From positions 169,832 to 233,831 of the forward strand of contig NZ_JBBHJW010000011.1 in assembly GCF_037482845.1 (NCBI RefSeq): DNA of 64,000 nucleotides. Reading direction: 5' to 3'. This stretch comes from Paucibacter_B soli (lineage in GTDB: Bacteria > Pseudomonadota > Gammaproteobacteria > Burkholderiales > Burkholderiaceae_C). Below the pieces are notes generated by a model that was given only the letters and a program-made list of their open reading frames with translations, was not told where the DNA came from and did not search any database. A program made the translations under genes and the position numbers. Below are positions 41,739-50,646 of this stretch, in pieces. Numbering within the stretch: the first letter of the stretch is position 1; each line of letters begins with the position of its first letter.

Positions 41739-42764
41739 TCAGGGCCAGAGCGCCTTCAGCAGCTGGGCCAGGCGCGCCCCGCCCTTGGCCAGCTGGGCCT
41801 TGCTGAGGGCCAGCGAGCGGGCGTCGTAGTCGGGCGGCAGGGTGGCGAGCCAGCGCGGGCCGCGCAGGCTTTGCTGGCGCGCGCCATAGCTCAGGCCCTC
41901 GAACACCTGGCTTGCCAGCTGGATGGTGTCGTCGGCCCAGGCCTGGGGCCAGGTGTTGACGGCGCCGGCGCTGGCCGCCAGCGCGCGTGCCGCCTCGGGC
42001 AGGGCCTGCAGCTCGGCCTCGCTGAGGCGATTCGGTGCGTTGTCCCAATAGCCGTGCAGATTGCCGCCGACCATGGTGATGGCATTGCCGCCCACCGTGT
42101 GGCTCAGCGGGTCGTAGTGCTCGGCCTGCGGCACGATGACCTTGCCCTCGGCATCGAGGTAGATCGAACCCACATGCAGGGGCTGGTGCAGGTCGCCGAC
42201 CAGGTGCACCAGCAGGGCCAGGGCCTCGCGCTCGTTCGTCAGGCTGTAGGGGGCCGGCACGCTGCCGCCCTGCAGCCGGGCGATGGCGGCACGCAAGCTC
42301 ATGACGATGTCGTTCCTGCCGGTGCCCAGCGCGCCGGCCACATAGCGGCCGGTCTGCAGCGCGGGGTTGGTGTAGTGGTACTGCTTGTGGCAGCTTTCCT
42401 CCCCCGGCTTGGGCGCGCAGGCATCGTTGTTGCGCTGCACGTAGTCGCGCATCAACAGCTCTTCGGCGGCGTTGTTCTCGAAGGGCGCGCACTCGGGATA
42501 GCGGCCGGTGACGGTGTACTTGAAGTCGTTGTAGGCGTCGATGCCCTTGGCGCAATCGGCCCAGACGGCAATGTCGTGCAGCGACACCGGGCCCAGGATG
42601 CGCTTCACCTCGGCCTCGGCCCGGCTGCCCTTGATGAGCACGGCCGCCACATCGCCCACCGCCGCGTGGCCCACGGCGGCAAAGGCCTGGGCCTGCTGGC
42701 CCATGGCGGCGCAGGCAAGGGAAACGAGCAGCGCGCCGGCGCGCTGCTTGAAGGAATGCAGCAT
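41739..42764 (-). CDS. S1/P1-family nuclease
   Basis: 341 residues. The signal peptide ends near AQA(28). The zinc residues are largely in place: His at AFAAVGH (six residues into the mature protein, the His6 equivalent), the HDIAVWAD block, HYTNP and HLVGDLHQPLHVG. The mature N-terminal residue, normally Trp whose backbone binds zinc, is Phe29 here. The enzyme degrades single-stranded DNA and RNA in the periplasm or outside the cell. It is a single gene between the Mo-enzyme and a chemoreceptor. Confidence 0.85.
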   Translation of the reverse strand: MLHSFKQRAGALLVSLACAAMGQQAQAFAAVGHAAVGDVAAVLIKGSRAEAEVKRILGPVSLHDIAVWADCAKGIDAYNDFKYTVTGRYPECAPFENNAAEELLMRDYVQRNNDACAPKPGEESCHKQYHYTNPALQTGRYVAGALGTGRNDIVMSLRAAIARLQGGSVPAPYSLTNEREALALLVHLVGDLHQPLHVGSIYLDAEGKVIVPQAEHYDPLSHTVGGNAITMVGGNLHGYWDNAPNRLSEAELQALPEAARALAASAGAVNTWPQAWADDTIQLASQVFEGLSYGARQQSLRGPRWLATLPPDYDARSLALSKAQLAKGGARLAQLLKALWP

Positions 42765-42817
42765 GGATCGAACCTCGAAACTCAGGGCAAGGCGCGATTG
42801 TGCATGCCGCGCAGGCC

Positions 42818-44359
42818 TCAGGTCTTGAAGGCCGAGACGGCGCGGTCCAGCTGGGTCGATTGATCCTTCAGGCTTTCGGCCGCGGCGGCGCTCTGCTCCA
42901 CCAGGGCGGCGTTCTGCTGGGTCATCTGGTCCAGCTTGGCGATTGCCTCGTTGACGGCGGCGATGCCGGCGCTCTGCTCGGCCGAGGTGGCGGTGATCTC
43001 GCTCAGCACATCGGCCACCTTGCGCACCGAATGCACGATGTCGTTCATGGTGGCGCCGGCATCGCTGACCAGGCGGCTGCCGGATTCGACCCGCTCCACC
43101 GAGGCCTGGATCAGGGTCTTGATCTCGCGCGCCGCCGCGGCGCTGCGCTGCGCCAGGCTGCGCACCTCGCTGGCCACCACCGCGAAACCGCGGCCCTGCT
43201 CGCCGGCACGCGCCGCCTCCACCGCGGCGTTCAGCGCCAGGATATTGGTCTGGAAGGCGATGCCGTCGATCACGCCAATGATGTCCGCGATGCGCTTGCT
43301 GCTGTCGTTGATCTCCTGCATGGTGCTGACCACCTGGCCCACCACCGCGCCGCCCTTCTGCGCCACGCCCGAGGCATCGACCGCCAGGCTGCTGGCCTGG
43401 CGCGCGTTGTCGGCGCTCTGGCGCACCGTGTGCGTCAGCTGCTCCATCGACGAGGCGGTGGATTGCAGGCTGCTGGAGGTCTGCTCGGTGCGCTGCGCCA
43501 GGTCGTTGTTGCCGGTGGCGATCTCGGCGCTGCCGGTGGCGATGCTGTCGCTGCTCAGGCGCACCTGGTTCACCATGCTCAGCAGGGCCGCCGCCATCTC
43601 GGCGAGCGAGCGCAGCAGGGCGCCGAATTCATCGTCGCGCTGGCTGCTGACGCTGCCGCGCAGATCGCCCCGGGCAATGCTGGCGGCCAGCGCATTGGCC
43701 TGCGCCAGCGGCTCGCGTATCGAGCGCACCAGCCAGGCGGTGGAGAAGAAGATCGTCACCATCACCAGCGCCAGGCCGGCCATGATGGCCATGCTGTTGC
43801 GCTGGCGGCGCGCCTCGGTGTCGCCCTGGATGTTGACGACATGCTGCTCCTGCATCTTCACCAGCTCCTTCAAGGCGCCCAGATAGCCGCCCATGGCCGG
43901 CAGGTACTGCTCCGTGACGAGCTGTACGGCCTCGTCCGCATGGCCCTCGGCGCGCGCCGCCACGGCCTTCTTGCGCGTCTCGATCACCTGGGTGCGCAGC
44001 TCGCCGATCTTCTTCAGCTGGGCGCGGTCCTGGTCGCGCAGGGGCAGGGCTTCCAGGCGCTTTTGCAGCGTGGAGATCTCCGCGCTGGTCTTGTCGATCT
44101 GGGCTGCAAAGGCATTCTTGAGCGCCGGCTCGCCGCTCAGCGCCAGCGCCTGGTTGCGCGCCGCATTGCTCTCGGTCATGCCGTACCACTGCGTGGTCAG
44201 CTGCACTAGCTCGGTGGCGATGTCCTGGGCGGCCCGCCCCTCGGCCAGGATGGCGTTGCCGCGCGCCACGCCCAGCACCGCGATGGTGACGATCAGCAGC
44301 ACCACCAACGACACGAAGCCCCAGAGCTTGGTGGTGATCTTCAGGCTGTTCAGGTTCAT
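42818..44359 (-). CDS. Methyl-accepting chemotaxis protein
   Basis: 513 residues from the ATG at 44359 (MNLNSLKITTKLW) with GGAGAA upstream; the frame is open to 44395. Membrane segments at about 13-33 and 187-207 enclose a ~150-residue four-helix bundle sensor. HAMP follows, then the signalling domain with the QTNILALNAAVEAARAGEQ tip. No CheR pentapeptide at the C-terminus (ends AFKT). Unlike the receptor at 26861 the sensor is the common size; ligand unknown. Transcribed separately from the lipid cluster. Confidence 0.93.
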   Translation of the reverse strand: MNLNSLKITTKLWGFVSLVVLLIVTIAVLGVARGNAILAEGRAAQDIATELVQLTTQWYGMTESNAARNQALALSGEPALKNAFAAQIDKTSAEISTLQKRLEALPLRDQDRAQLKKIGELRTQVIETRKKAVAARAEGHADEAVQLVTEQYLPAMGGYLGALKELVKMQEQHVVNIQGDTEARRQRNSMAIMAGLALVMVTIFFSTAWLVRSIREPLAQANALAASIARGDLRGSVSSQRDDEFGALLRSLAEMAAALLSMVNQVRLSSDSIATGSAEIATGNNDLAQRTEQTSSSLQSTASSMEQLTHTVRQSADNARQASSLAVDASGVAQKGGAVVGQVVSTMQEINDSSKRIADIIGVIDGIAFQTNILALNAAVEAARAGEQGRGFAVVASEVRSLAQRSAAAAREIKTLIQASVERVESGSRLVSDAGATMNDIVHSVRKVADVLSEITATSAEQSAGIAAVNEAIAKLDQMTQQNAALVEQSAAAAESLKDQSTQLDRAVSAFKT

Positions 44360-44465
44360 GGCCGTTCTCCTTGCGCGCAGCGAGAACGGCAACATAGCGC
44401 GATCGGCCCGCCCTGTGCAGGCAGGAAAACGTGGTGAAGCCGGTGCTGTTCTCGTGGCTTGGAAC

Positions 44466-45347
44466 TCAGCGGGCCTTGGCGGCGAGCGCGCTGATGCCGT
44501 CGACGAAGCGCGGCCAGAGCTCGGGGGGCAGGTCGTGCCCCATGCCGGGGATTTCGTCCAGCGCGGCCCCGGCGATGCGCGCGGCCAGGTCGCGGCCTGC
44601 GGGCACCGGCACCAGCGGGTCGGCGCTGCCGTGGATCACCAGGGTGGGGGCCTGGATCTGCCGCAGCAGGGCGCTGCGGTCGCCGTCGGCGGCCACCGCC
44701 ACCAGCTGGCGCAGCATGCCGCGCGGCCGGTAGCTGCGGCGGATGGCGCGGTCGGTGCGGGCCTCCAGCCAGCCCTTGGGGGTCGGGTAGGCAGGGCTGC
44801 CGATCAGGCGTATGAAGGCGGCGGAATGGGCCACCAGGGCCTCGTGCTCGCGCGGCGGGCGTGCCAGCAGGGCGCTGCGTACCTTGAAGCTGGGGCCGGG
44901 CAGGCGGCGCGAGCCACTGGTGCTCATCATCAGCGTCAGGCTCTTCACGCGGGCGGGATGGCGGGCCGCCAGATGCTGGGCGATCATGCCGCCCATCGAG
45001 GCGCCGCAGACATGGGCGCACGCGATGCCCAGCGCGTCCAGCACGCCGCGCGCATCCTCGGCCATGTCGCCGATGCTGTAGGCGCTCTTCACCGGCAGGT
45101 GCAGCAGATGCTGCATCGAGGCCAGGCCCACATGGGGCACACCCAGCTCGTCGAAGCGCTGGCTCAGGCCGATGTCGCGGTTGTCGTAGCGGATCACGCG
45201 AAAGCCCCGCGCCACCAGCTGCTGCACGAACTCGTCGGGCCAGGCCAGCAGCTGCATGCCCAGGCCCATGATGAGCAGCAGCGGCTCGCCGTTGGCGGGC
45301 CCATGGTCCTCCAGCTCGATGGCGATGCCGTTGGCGCTGATCTGCAT
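44466..45347 (-). CDS. Alpha/beta hydrolase, aclacinomycin-methylesterase-like
   Basis: 293 residues from the ATG at 45347. The motifs are LIMGLGMQLLAWPDEF (oxyanion region), DNRDIGLSQRFD (about 54-65), nucleophile CGASMGGMIAQ (Ser near residue 115) and GMGHDLP with the catalytic His near the C-terminus. Such hydrolases act on esters of fatty acids or polyketides. It overlaps the stop of the lipase-like gene by one base (ATGA) and lies downstream of the wax ester synthase, so a role in storage-lipid turnover is a fair inference. Confidence 0.83.
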   Translation of the reverse strand: MQISANGIAIELEDHGPANGEPLLLIMGLGMQLLAWPDEFVQQLVARGFRVIRYDNRDIGLSQRFDELGVPHVGLASMQHLLHLPVKSAYSIGDMAEDARGVLDALGIACAHVCGASMGGMIAQHLAARHPARVKSLTLMMSTSGSRRLPGPSFKVRSALLARPPREHEALVAHSAAFIRLIGSPAYPTPKGWLEARTDRAIRRSYRPRGMLRQLVAVAADGDRSALLRQIQAPTLVIHGSADPLVPVPAGRDLAARIAGAALDEIPGMGHDLPPELWPRFVDGISALAAKAR

Positions 45348-46180
45348 CAGTGGCCGCCCTTCGGGTAAAACCAGCGCCTTGCGCCATGCGGCTCGAAGCG
45401 CCGCCAGTCGCCCGGCTGCTGGGCCAGGCGATCGGCCACCACATAGAGGGCCAACGGGTTCAGCCCCAGGCCCAGATGGCTGGCATGCACCTCGATGTTC
45501 TCGCACAGCGGGCCGGGCTCCATCACGCTGCAGCGCCAGGCCACCACGCCGTCGCTGCGCGAGTAGATCGAGGTGGTGGGCACCGGCGGGGTGCGGCGTA
45601 TCTCTTCGAGCAGGGCGTGATCCTTGACCTGCTGGCCGCTCACCAGCTCGAAGAAGCGCCAGGCATTGGTGGCGCGCGGGTGGCCGGTGAAGGGCGTGCC
45701 CAGGGTGATGACGCAGCGCGTATGGTCGGGCAGCTCCTTGGCCAGCTCGCGCGCATAGATGCCGCCCAGGCTCCAGCCGATCAGGCTGACCGGCCTGGCA
45801 TGGTGGCGGAACAGGCGCTTCACGTCGGCCGAGCATTGCTCCAGCACGCCGTGGCGCGGCCCGAAATTGAAGCCCTGGCCCCAGGGATGGGTCACATAGC
45901 CCAGCTCGTCGAGGAAGCGCCGCAGCGCCAGCGTGGTGATGTCGTTGGCGCCCAGGCCCGGAAACACCAGCACCGGATGGCCATCGCCCGGCGGCAGCTT
46001 GCGCAGCCAGGGGTAGCTGGCCAGCAGGGCCGCGAACTCCCAGGGCGCGCGGCCCTCCAGCATCATCAGCAGGGCATTGGGCGCGCGCAAATCGTCCTGC
46101 GCGAGATCATCATCGGCTTCGGCCGGCAGGCCGCGTTGCGGCTGCTTGGGCACGCGGGGCTTGCGCTGGGCTGCAGTCAT
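45347..46180 (-). CDS. Lipase/esterase-like alpha/beta hydrolase
   Basis: 277 residues from the ATG at 46180; the frame goes on to 46237. VFPGLGANDITT (oxyanion), the nucleophile GWSLGGIYAREL (Ser near residue 142) and a C-terminal VHASHLGLGLN with the likely catalytic His. No signal peptide: the N-terminus is basic and polar. It resembles the lipases annotated next to wax ester synthases in betaproteobacteria. It sits between that synthase (start region 54 bp upstream) and another hydrolase. Confidence 0.8.
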   Translation of the reverse strand: MTAAQRKPRVPKQPQRGLPAEADDDLAQDDLRAPNALLMMLEGRAPWEFAALLASYPWLRKLPPGDGHPVLVFPGLGANDITTLALRRFLDELGYVTHPWGQGFNFGPRHGVLEQCSADVKRLFRHHARPVSLIGWSLGGIYARELAKELPDHTRCVITLGTPFTGHPRATNAWRFFELVSGQQVKDHALLEEIRRTPPVPTTSIYSRSDGVVAWRCSVMEPGPLCENIEVHASHLGLGLNPLALYVVADRLAQQPGDWRRFEPHGARRWFYPKGGH

Positions 46181-46233
46181 GCCGTCATGGTAGCGGCCGC
46201 GCCCGCTCGCATGTGGAGCGCTTGCCCTAGTCG

Positions 46234-47679
46234 TCACACCAGGGCCAGGAACTCCTTGAAGGCTGCACGCAGATGCTGGGCCAGTGCCGCCACATCGGGC
46301 ATGGCCTCGCCGCAGGCGATCAGGCCGAACTCCAGCGAGTCGCCATAGCTCTGCACCGTGATGTTCAGTGCCAGGCCATGCACGACGATGGAGGTGGGCG
46401 CATTCGTCAGCATGCGCGCGCCGGCCAGGTAGAGCGCCTGCCGGGGCCCCGGCACATTGGAGATCACCAGATTGGCCAGCACCGGGATCTTCTCGGCCAC
46501 ATGGGCCTTGCCGTAGAGCCGCGCCGCGCCGGCCATCAGCCAGGGCAGGCCCAGCGAGGGAAAGTCCAGCGGCATCAGGTCCTTCAGATGGCCCAGCGAG
46601 GACTTCATATTGCGCGAGGCCGCCAGCACATGGGCCCAGCGCTTGGCCGGGTTGGCGATATGGGTGCCCAGGCTCACCGTGGTCATGGTGGCCTGGTTGT
46701 TGGAACTGGCATCGCCCGCGGCGCGCAGCGACACCGGCACCGCCGCGATGAGCGGCTTGGCTGGCAGCTCACCCCAGTCCAGGAAGATGCGGCGCAGTGC
46801 CGAGCCGCACATCATCAGCACCGCGTCGTTGAGGCTGGCGCCATGGCGCTGGCGCGCCGCGTGGATGTCGGCCAGCGGCAGGCTCACCGAGGCGAAGGCG
46901 CGGCTGCTGCCAATGCTGCGGTTGAGGCGGGTGCGCGGCGCCAGGCGCAGCTGGCTCACGCCCTCGGGTGTGTGGCCGCGCAGGCGTTGCGAGAGGCCAC
47001 TGGCCCTGTCGGCAAGGGCATGGCCTACCGTCTCGCCCGCCAGGCTGGCTAGCGTGCCGACGGCCGCGGGCAAGGCCTTGGCCAGCTGCACATATTGCTG
47101 CCACTGGTGCGCCAGCGCACCGCGCAGCAGGGCCAGCGTGCCGGGCTCATGGCGCTGGCGTTTGGGCTTCTCCGGCAGTTCGCGCGGCACCGGGCCCAGG
47201 TCCAGCATCACCGCGGCCAGCGCCACCGCGGCCTGGCCATCGACGGCGGCGTGGTGCACCTGGGTGTAGAGGGCCACCCGCGTGCTGCCGTCCGGCGCGG
47301 GCGAGAGCTTCTCGAATACATGGAACTTCCACAGCGGCCGGCTGCGGTCCAGCAGCACCGGATGCAGCCGGCCCACCGCCTCTTCCAGCGCGGCGATGCC
47401 GCTGCCGGGCGGCAGGGCCACGGGCACGATGTGCTGGCTGAGGTCGGGTTCGGCATCCACCCAGGCCGGCGCCACCATATTCAGCCCCACGCTGGCCAGG
47501 CGCCGGCGCAGCGGCGCCAGATAGGGCAGGCGTTTGGCGATATGGGCGCGCAGCGCGTCCAGATAGCTGCCCCGGAAGCCCGGCGGCAGCTCCAGCACAT
47601 GCAGGGCGCCCACATGCATGGGCATCTCGGGCGTTTCCAGGAACAGAAAACTGGCGTCCAGTCCGGCGAGTTGCTTCAT
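46234..47679 (-). CDS. Wax ester synthase/diacylglycerol acyltransferase (WS/DGAT)
   Basis: 481 residues. The catalytic HHxxxDG is HHAAVDG (142-148), and the second family block NDAVLMMCGSALR and the PLxG/NVPGP (VISNVPGPRQALYLAG) motif are intact. The enzyme makes wax esters or triacylglycerol from acyl-CoA at the membrane/lipid droplet surface. It begins a three-gene set with two alpha/beta hydrolases (46180 and 45347) that could mobilise the product. Divergent from the solute-binding protein at 47794. Confidence 0.92.
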   Translation of the reverse strand: MKQLAGLDASFLFLETPEMPMHVGALHVLELPPGFRGSYLDALRAHIAKRLPYLAPLRRRLASVGLNMVAPAWVDAEPDLSQHIVPVALPPGSGIAALEEAVGRLHPVLLDRSRPLWKFHVFEKLSPAPDGSTRVALYTQVHHAAVDGQAAVALAAVMLDLGPVPRELPEKPKRQRHEPGTLALLRGALAHQWQQYVQLAKALPAAVGTLASLAGETVGHALADRASGLSQRLRGHTPEGVSQLRLAPRTRLNRSIGSSRAFASVSLPLADIHAARQRHGASLNDAVLMMCGSALRRIFLDWGELPAKPLIAAVPVSLRAAGDASSNNQATMTTVSLGTHIANPAKRWAHVLAASRNMKSSLGHLKDLMPLDFPSLGLPWLMAGAARLYGKAHVAEKIPVLANLVISNVPGPRQALYLAGARMLTNAPTSIVVHGLALNITVQSYGDSLEFGLIACGEAMPDVAALAQHLRAAFKEFLALV

Positions 47680-47703
47680 AGGGGGCCCATGGCTGCAGGT
47701 TGC

Positions 47704-47725
47704 CCGATGCTACCCGGAGCATCGG
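47704..47725. promoter_or_regulatory. Hairpin in the WS/DGAT divergent spacer
   Basis: CCGATGCT-ACCCGG-AGCATCGG, a perfect 8-bp stem with a 6-base loop, 25 bp ahead of the WS/DGAT start and 69 bp ahead of the solute-binding gene. No T-run. Candidate operator or leader structure for one of the two genes. Confidence 0.35.
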
Positions 47726-47793
47726 CCTTACACTGGCCCGCACAAGCAGGGCAAGCCATTGATTCACAGCCTCTGAGTCCGGAACAAATACAG

Positions 47794-48594
47794 ATGTGGC
47801 GTCGTCGTTGCGCACTGGTGTGGCTGGCATGTTGGGGCATAGCGGTGCACGCCGCCGAGCCCCAGGTGGTCGTGCTGGCGGTTGATGACGCCTACCCGCC
47901 CTACAGCCATGTGGAGAACGAGCAGCCCGCCGGCCTCTATGTGCAGCTGGTGCAGCGCGCCGCCCAGGCCATTCCGGGCTGGCAGCTGCGCCTGGTGGCC
48001 ATGCCCTGGGCGCGCGCGCTGGTGGCGGCCGAGCAGGGCCAGGTGGACGGCTTCCTGCCGCCTTACCGGGGCCTCGGGCGCGAGTGGATCGCGAGCTATG
48101 CCGGCCCGCTGCACCGCGAGGAAGTGATCTTGAGCTGCCGCCGGCAGACGGCGCTGGGCCCGGCCAGCCAATGGCCCGGCGACTTTGCCGGCAAGCGCAT
48201 CGGCGTGATGCGCGGCTATCTGCTGAGCCAGCAACTGAGCGATGCCTTTGCCCGCCAGCTGCTGATCAAGGCCGAATTCCGCAATCCCCGCGACGCCCTC
48301 GCCGCGCTCGCCAGCGCGCAGATCGACTGCTATGCCAACGACCGCATCAGCATCGAAAGCGCCTACCGCCTGGCCAAGATCGACCCGATGTGGGCCAGAC
48401 GCATGCCCGAGCAGCTGGAGCCCGGCTATGTGCTGGCGACGCAGACCGCCTGGGTCGGCTTCTCGGCGCAGTCGATCGCCAAGCGGCCCGAGCTGCCGGA
48501 TTTCGTGCGCGCGCTGGACCTGCAGCTGGCCCGGCTGCGCAACAGCGGTGAGGCCGGCCGGCTGATCGAGGGCGAGCGCCCCAAGAGCCCCTGA
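47794..48594 (+). CDS. Periplasmic solute-binding protein (PBPb/SBP_bac_3 type)
   Basis: 266 residues from the ATG at 47794; the frame extends far upstream without support. A signal peptide ends near residue 20 (AVHAAEP). The two-lobed amino-acid-type binding fold is recognisable from VDDAYPPYSHVEN, ARALVAAEQGQVDGFLPPY and ESAYRLAKI. No ABC permease or ATPase is adjacent, so it may work as an orphan sensor or with a distant transporter; related proteins also act as sensor inputs. Ligand unknown. Confidence 0.85.
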   Translation: MWRRRCALVWLACWGIAVHAAEPQVVVLAVDDAYPPYSHVENEQPAGLYVQLVQRAAQAIPGWQLRLVAMPWARALVAAEQGQVDGFLPPYRGLGREWIASYAGPLHREEVILSCRRQTALGPASQWPGDFAGKRIGVMRGYLLSQQLSDAFARQLLIKAEFRNPRDALAALASAQIDCYANDRISIESAYRLAKIDPMWARRMPEQLEPGYVLATQTAWVGFSAQSIAKRPELPDFVRALDLQLARLRNSGEAGRLIEGERPKSP

Positions 48595-48615
48595 ACCCCT
48601 TGACCCCGCCCCGCC

Positions 48616-50400
48616 TCAGTTGCTGCTGATGCTGAGGGTATAGGCGCCGGCAGCGCCGACGCTGCGCAGCACGCGCAGCACCACCGGCGCGGCGGCCGTG
48701 CCCGGATTACTGATGCTGAGCCGCGACTGCTGGCCCAGCACCGCTGTCAGCAACAGCAGCTGCTGGCCGGCAGCGCTGTAGGCACCGATGCCGAAGCCCG
48801 AGCCCGCGCCGCTGCTGAGATTGGCCACCAGGGTCTTGCCGGCAGGCACCGAGACCCTGAAGAAGTCCTCATCGCTGCTGCTGCCCAGCGTGCCGCTCAC
48901 GTTGACGGCTAGGCCGGTCAGTACCTGGGCGCTGGCGACGCTGTTGTTGGGCTCAATATCGGTGACCGTGTTGGTGCTGCTGGGTGCGGGCGGGGTGCTC
49001 GGGAGGCTGCTTCCGCCGCTGATGGCCAGGGCCACGGCGGCGTTCGCATCCACCAGACCGGCGCCGCAGCCCGCGCAACTGGCCGGGAAGGCGCGCGCGC
49101 TGCTCTTGAGCATGGCGGCCAGCTGGTCCGGCGTGAGGCTCTTGTTGACCGAGAGCATCAGCGCCGCCACGCCGCTGACCATGGGCGTGGCCATCGAGGT
49201 GCCCATCATCCAGGCATAGGCATCGCTGCCCGGCACGGTGCTGCCGCTGTTGTAGGTGGACAGGATGCCGGCGCCGGCGTCGCCGCCCGGCGCGGACAGC
49301 GTGACCTTGCTGCCGTAGTTCGAGTAGGAGGCCTTGCCGCCGCTCTTGCCGGTGGCGGCCACGCTGATCACGCCGCTGCAGTTGGCGGGCGCGGCGCTGC
49401 CGGCGTCGACGTTGTCATTGCCGGCCGCCACCACCACCACGGCGCCGCGGGCACGCGCGCTGTTGATGGCGTTCTGGGTGGTGATACCGCAGGCGCCGCT
49501 GCCGCCCAGCGAGAGGTTGATGACGCGCGCCGGATTGGCATTCGCCGGCACGCCGCTGACGCTGCCGCCCGCCGCCCAGACGATGGCGTCGGCGATGTCC
49601 GAGGTATAGCCGCCGCAGCGGCCCAACGCACGCAGCGGCAGGATCCTGGCACCGAAGGCCACGCCCGCCACGCCGATGCCGTTGTTGGCGCCGGCGGCCA
49701 CGATGCCGGCCACATGGGTGCCATGCCAGGAGCTGTCCTGCGCCGGCGTGCCGCTGCCGCACTGGCCGGCCGTGGTGTAGTCGCCCGGGTCGTAGGCATC
49801 GGCCTCGCGGCCGCCGCCATCGCCGGCGATGGCGCTGCTGGTGATGAAGTCGTAGCCGGGCAGCAGCCTGGCGGCGAAGTCGGCATGCGGGCGCACGCCG
49901 GTGTCGATCACCGCCACCGTCACGCCGCTGCCCTTGGCCCTGTCCCAGGCGGCGGGGGCGCGGATGCCCGCGCTGGCGTCGAAGAGGCTCCATTGCTGGG
50001 CGTAATAGCTGTCGTTGGGCACCAGGGCCGGCTGCATCAGGCGGTCGGGTTCCACGTACTCGATGTTTGGATCGCCGGCGCGCAGGCTGCCGGCCATGGC
50101 CTCCAGCTCGCCAGCGCCAAGGCGGCGGTTCAGCTTGAAGACCTGGGCACCATGGGCGGTCTGGCGGAAATGCGTCATCGCCACGCCCTGCCGGTTGGCC
50201 GCCACCATCGCAGCCAGGCGGCCGCGGGCAGTGGGGTAGGCGCCGTTGCCGTCGCGGTACTTGACGATCAGCCGGTCGGTGCTGCCGCTGCTGCTGCTGG
50301 CGCGCAGCACCAGGTCCTGGGTCGGCGCCGCATCGGCGCCTTGCATGGCGTGGGTGGTGCTGGCCAGGGCCAGCAGGCTGAGCAGGAAAACGTACTTCAT
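48616..50400 (-). CDS. Secreted subtilisin-like (S8) serine protease with PPC domain
   Basis: 594 residues from the ATG at 50400. Signal peptide to about residue 20, an inhibitor-type propeptide (about 40-130), then the S8 domain with Asp166 (VAVIDTGV), His226 (SSWHGTHVAG) and Ser402 (MMGTSMATP). A Ser/Pro/Thr linker (about 465-480) precedes a pre-peptidase C-terminal (PPC) domain. It is exported, probably by the type II route, and acts outside the cell. The 5' leader on the same strand contains a c-di-GMP-I riboswitch, so expression should follow the second messenger that governs attachment and motility. Confidence 0.93.
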   Translation of the reverse strand: MKYVFLLSLLALASTTHAMQGADAAPTQDLVLRASSSSGSTDRLIVKYRDGNGAYPTARGRLAAMVAANRQGVAMTHFRQTAHGAQVFKLNRRLGAGELEAMAGSLRAGDPNIEYVEPDRLMQPALVPNDSYYAQQWSLFDASAGIRAPAAWDRAKGSGVTVAVIDTGVRPHADFAARLLPGYDFITSSAIAGDGGGREADAYDPGDYTTAGQCGSGTPAQDSSWHGTHVAGIVAAGANNGIGVAGVAFGARILPLRALGRCGGYTSDIADAIVWAAGGSVSGVPANANPARVINLSLGGSGACGITTQNAINSARARGAVVVVAAGNDNVDAGSAAPANCSGVISVAATGKSGGKASYSNYGSKVTLSAPGGDAGAGILSTYNSGSTVPGSDAYAWMMGTSMATPMVSGVAALMLSVNKSLTPDQLAAMLKSSARAFPASCAGCGAGLVDANAAVALAISGGSSLPSTPPAPSSTNTVTDIEPNNSVASAQVLTGLAVNVSGTLGSSSDEDFFRVSVPAGKTLVANLSSGAGSGFGIGAYSAAGQQLLLLTAVLGQQSRLSISNPGTAAAPVVLRVLRSVGAAGAYTLSISSN

Positions 50401-50423
50401 GGGCTGCCTCGTCAAGCTGCGAG

Positions 50424-50448
50424 GCCAGAGCGGCCGTGCTGCTCTGGC
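50424..50448 (-). promoter_or_regulatory. Expression-platform hairpin after the c-di-GMP aptamer
   Basis: On the minus strand GCCAGAGC-AGCACGGCC-GCTCTGGC, a perfect 8-bp stem that shares bases with the 3' edge of the aptamer. It can therefore compete with the aptamer. It has no T-run, so it more likely affects translation or works with Rho than as an intrinsic terminator. Confidence 0.5.
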
Positions 50449-50535
50449 AGCCCCGCTACCGTGGCGCCCGGGATTTCAAGGGGCGCGGTAGGCCGGAGGC
50501 TTTGCGTCCCAGGCTTTCGCCTGGTTTGCGGGGGG
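50446..50535 (-). ncRNA. Cyclic-di-GMP-I (GEMM-I) riboswitch
   Basis: Read on the minus strand, the conserved core is complete: GCAAACC at the start, a GAAA tetraloop in CCAGGCGAAAGCCTGG, GGGACGCAAAGCCTCCGG, CCTACCG of the long paired arm, and the closing GGTAGCGGGGCTGCC. These are the class I signature positions, including the tetraloop and its receptor side. It begins about 130 bases upstream of the protease ATG. Whether it is an on- or off-switch cannot be read from sequence alone. Confidence 0.95.
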
Positions 50536-50646
50536 AGATAAGGGCAAAAGATAGGTGCTGCGGCGGCCGGCGTCGAGCCCGCGCGGCGGCTCAAGCGGCG
50601 CGGAACGCGCATTTGTTGGCGCGAAAGCCAAGCCAATGCGGCCGGC

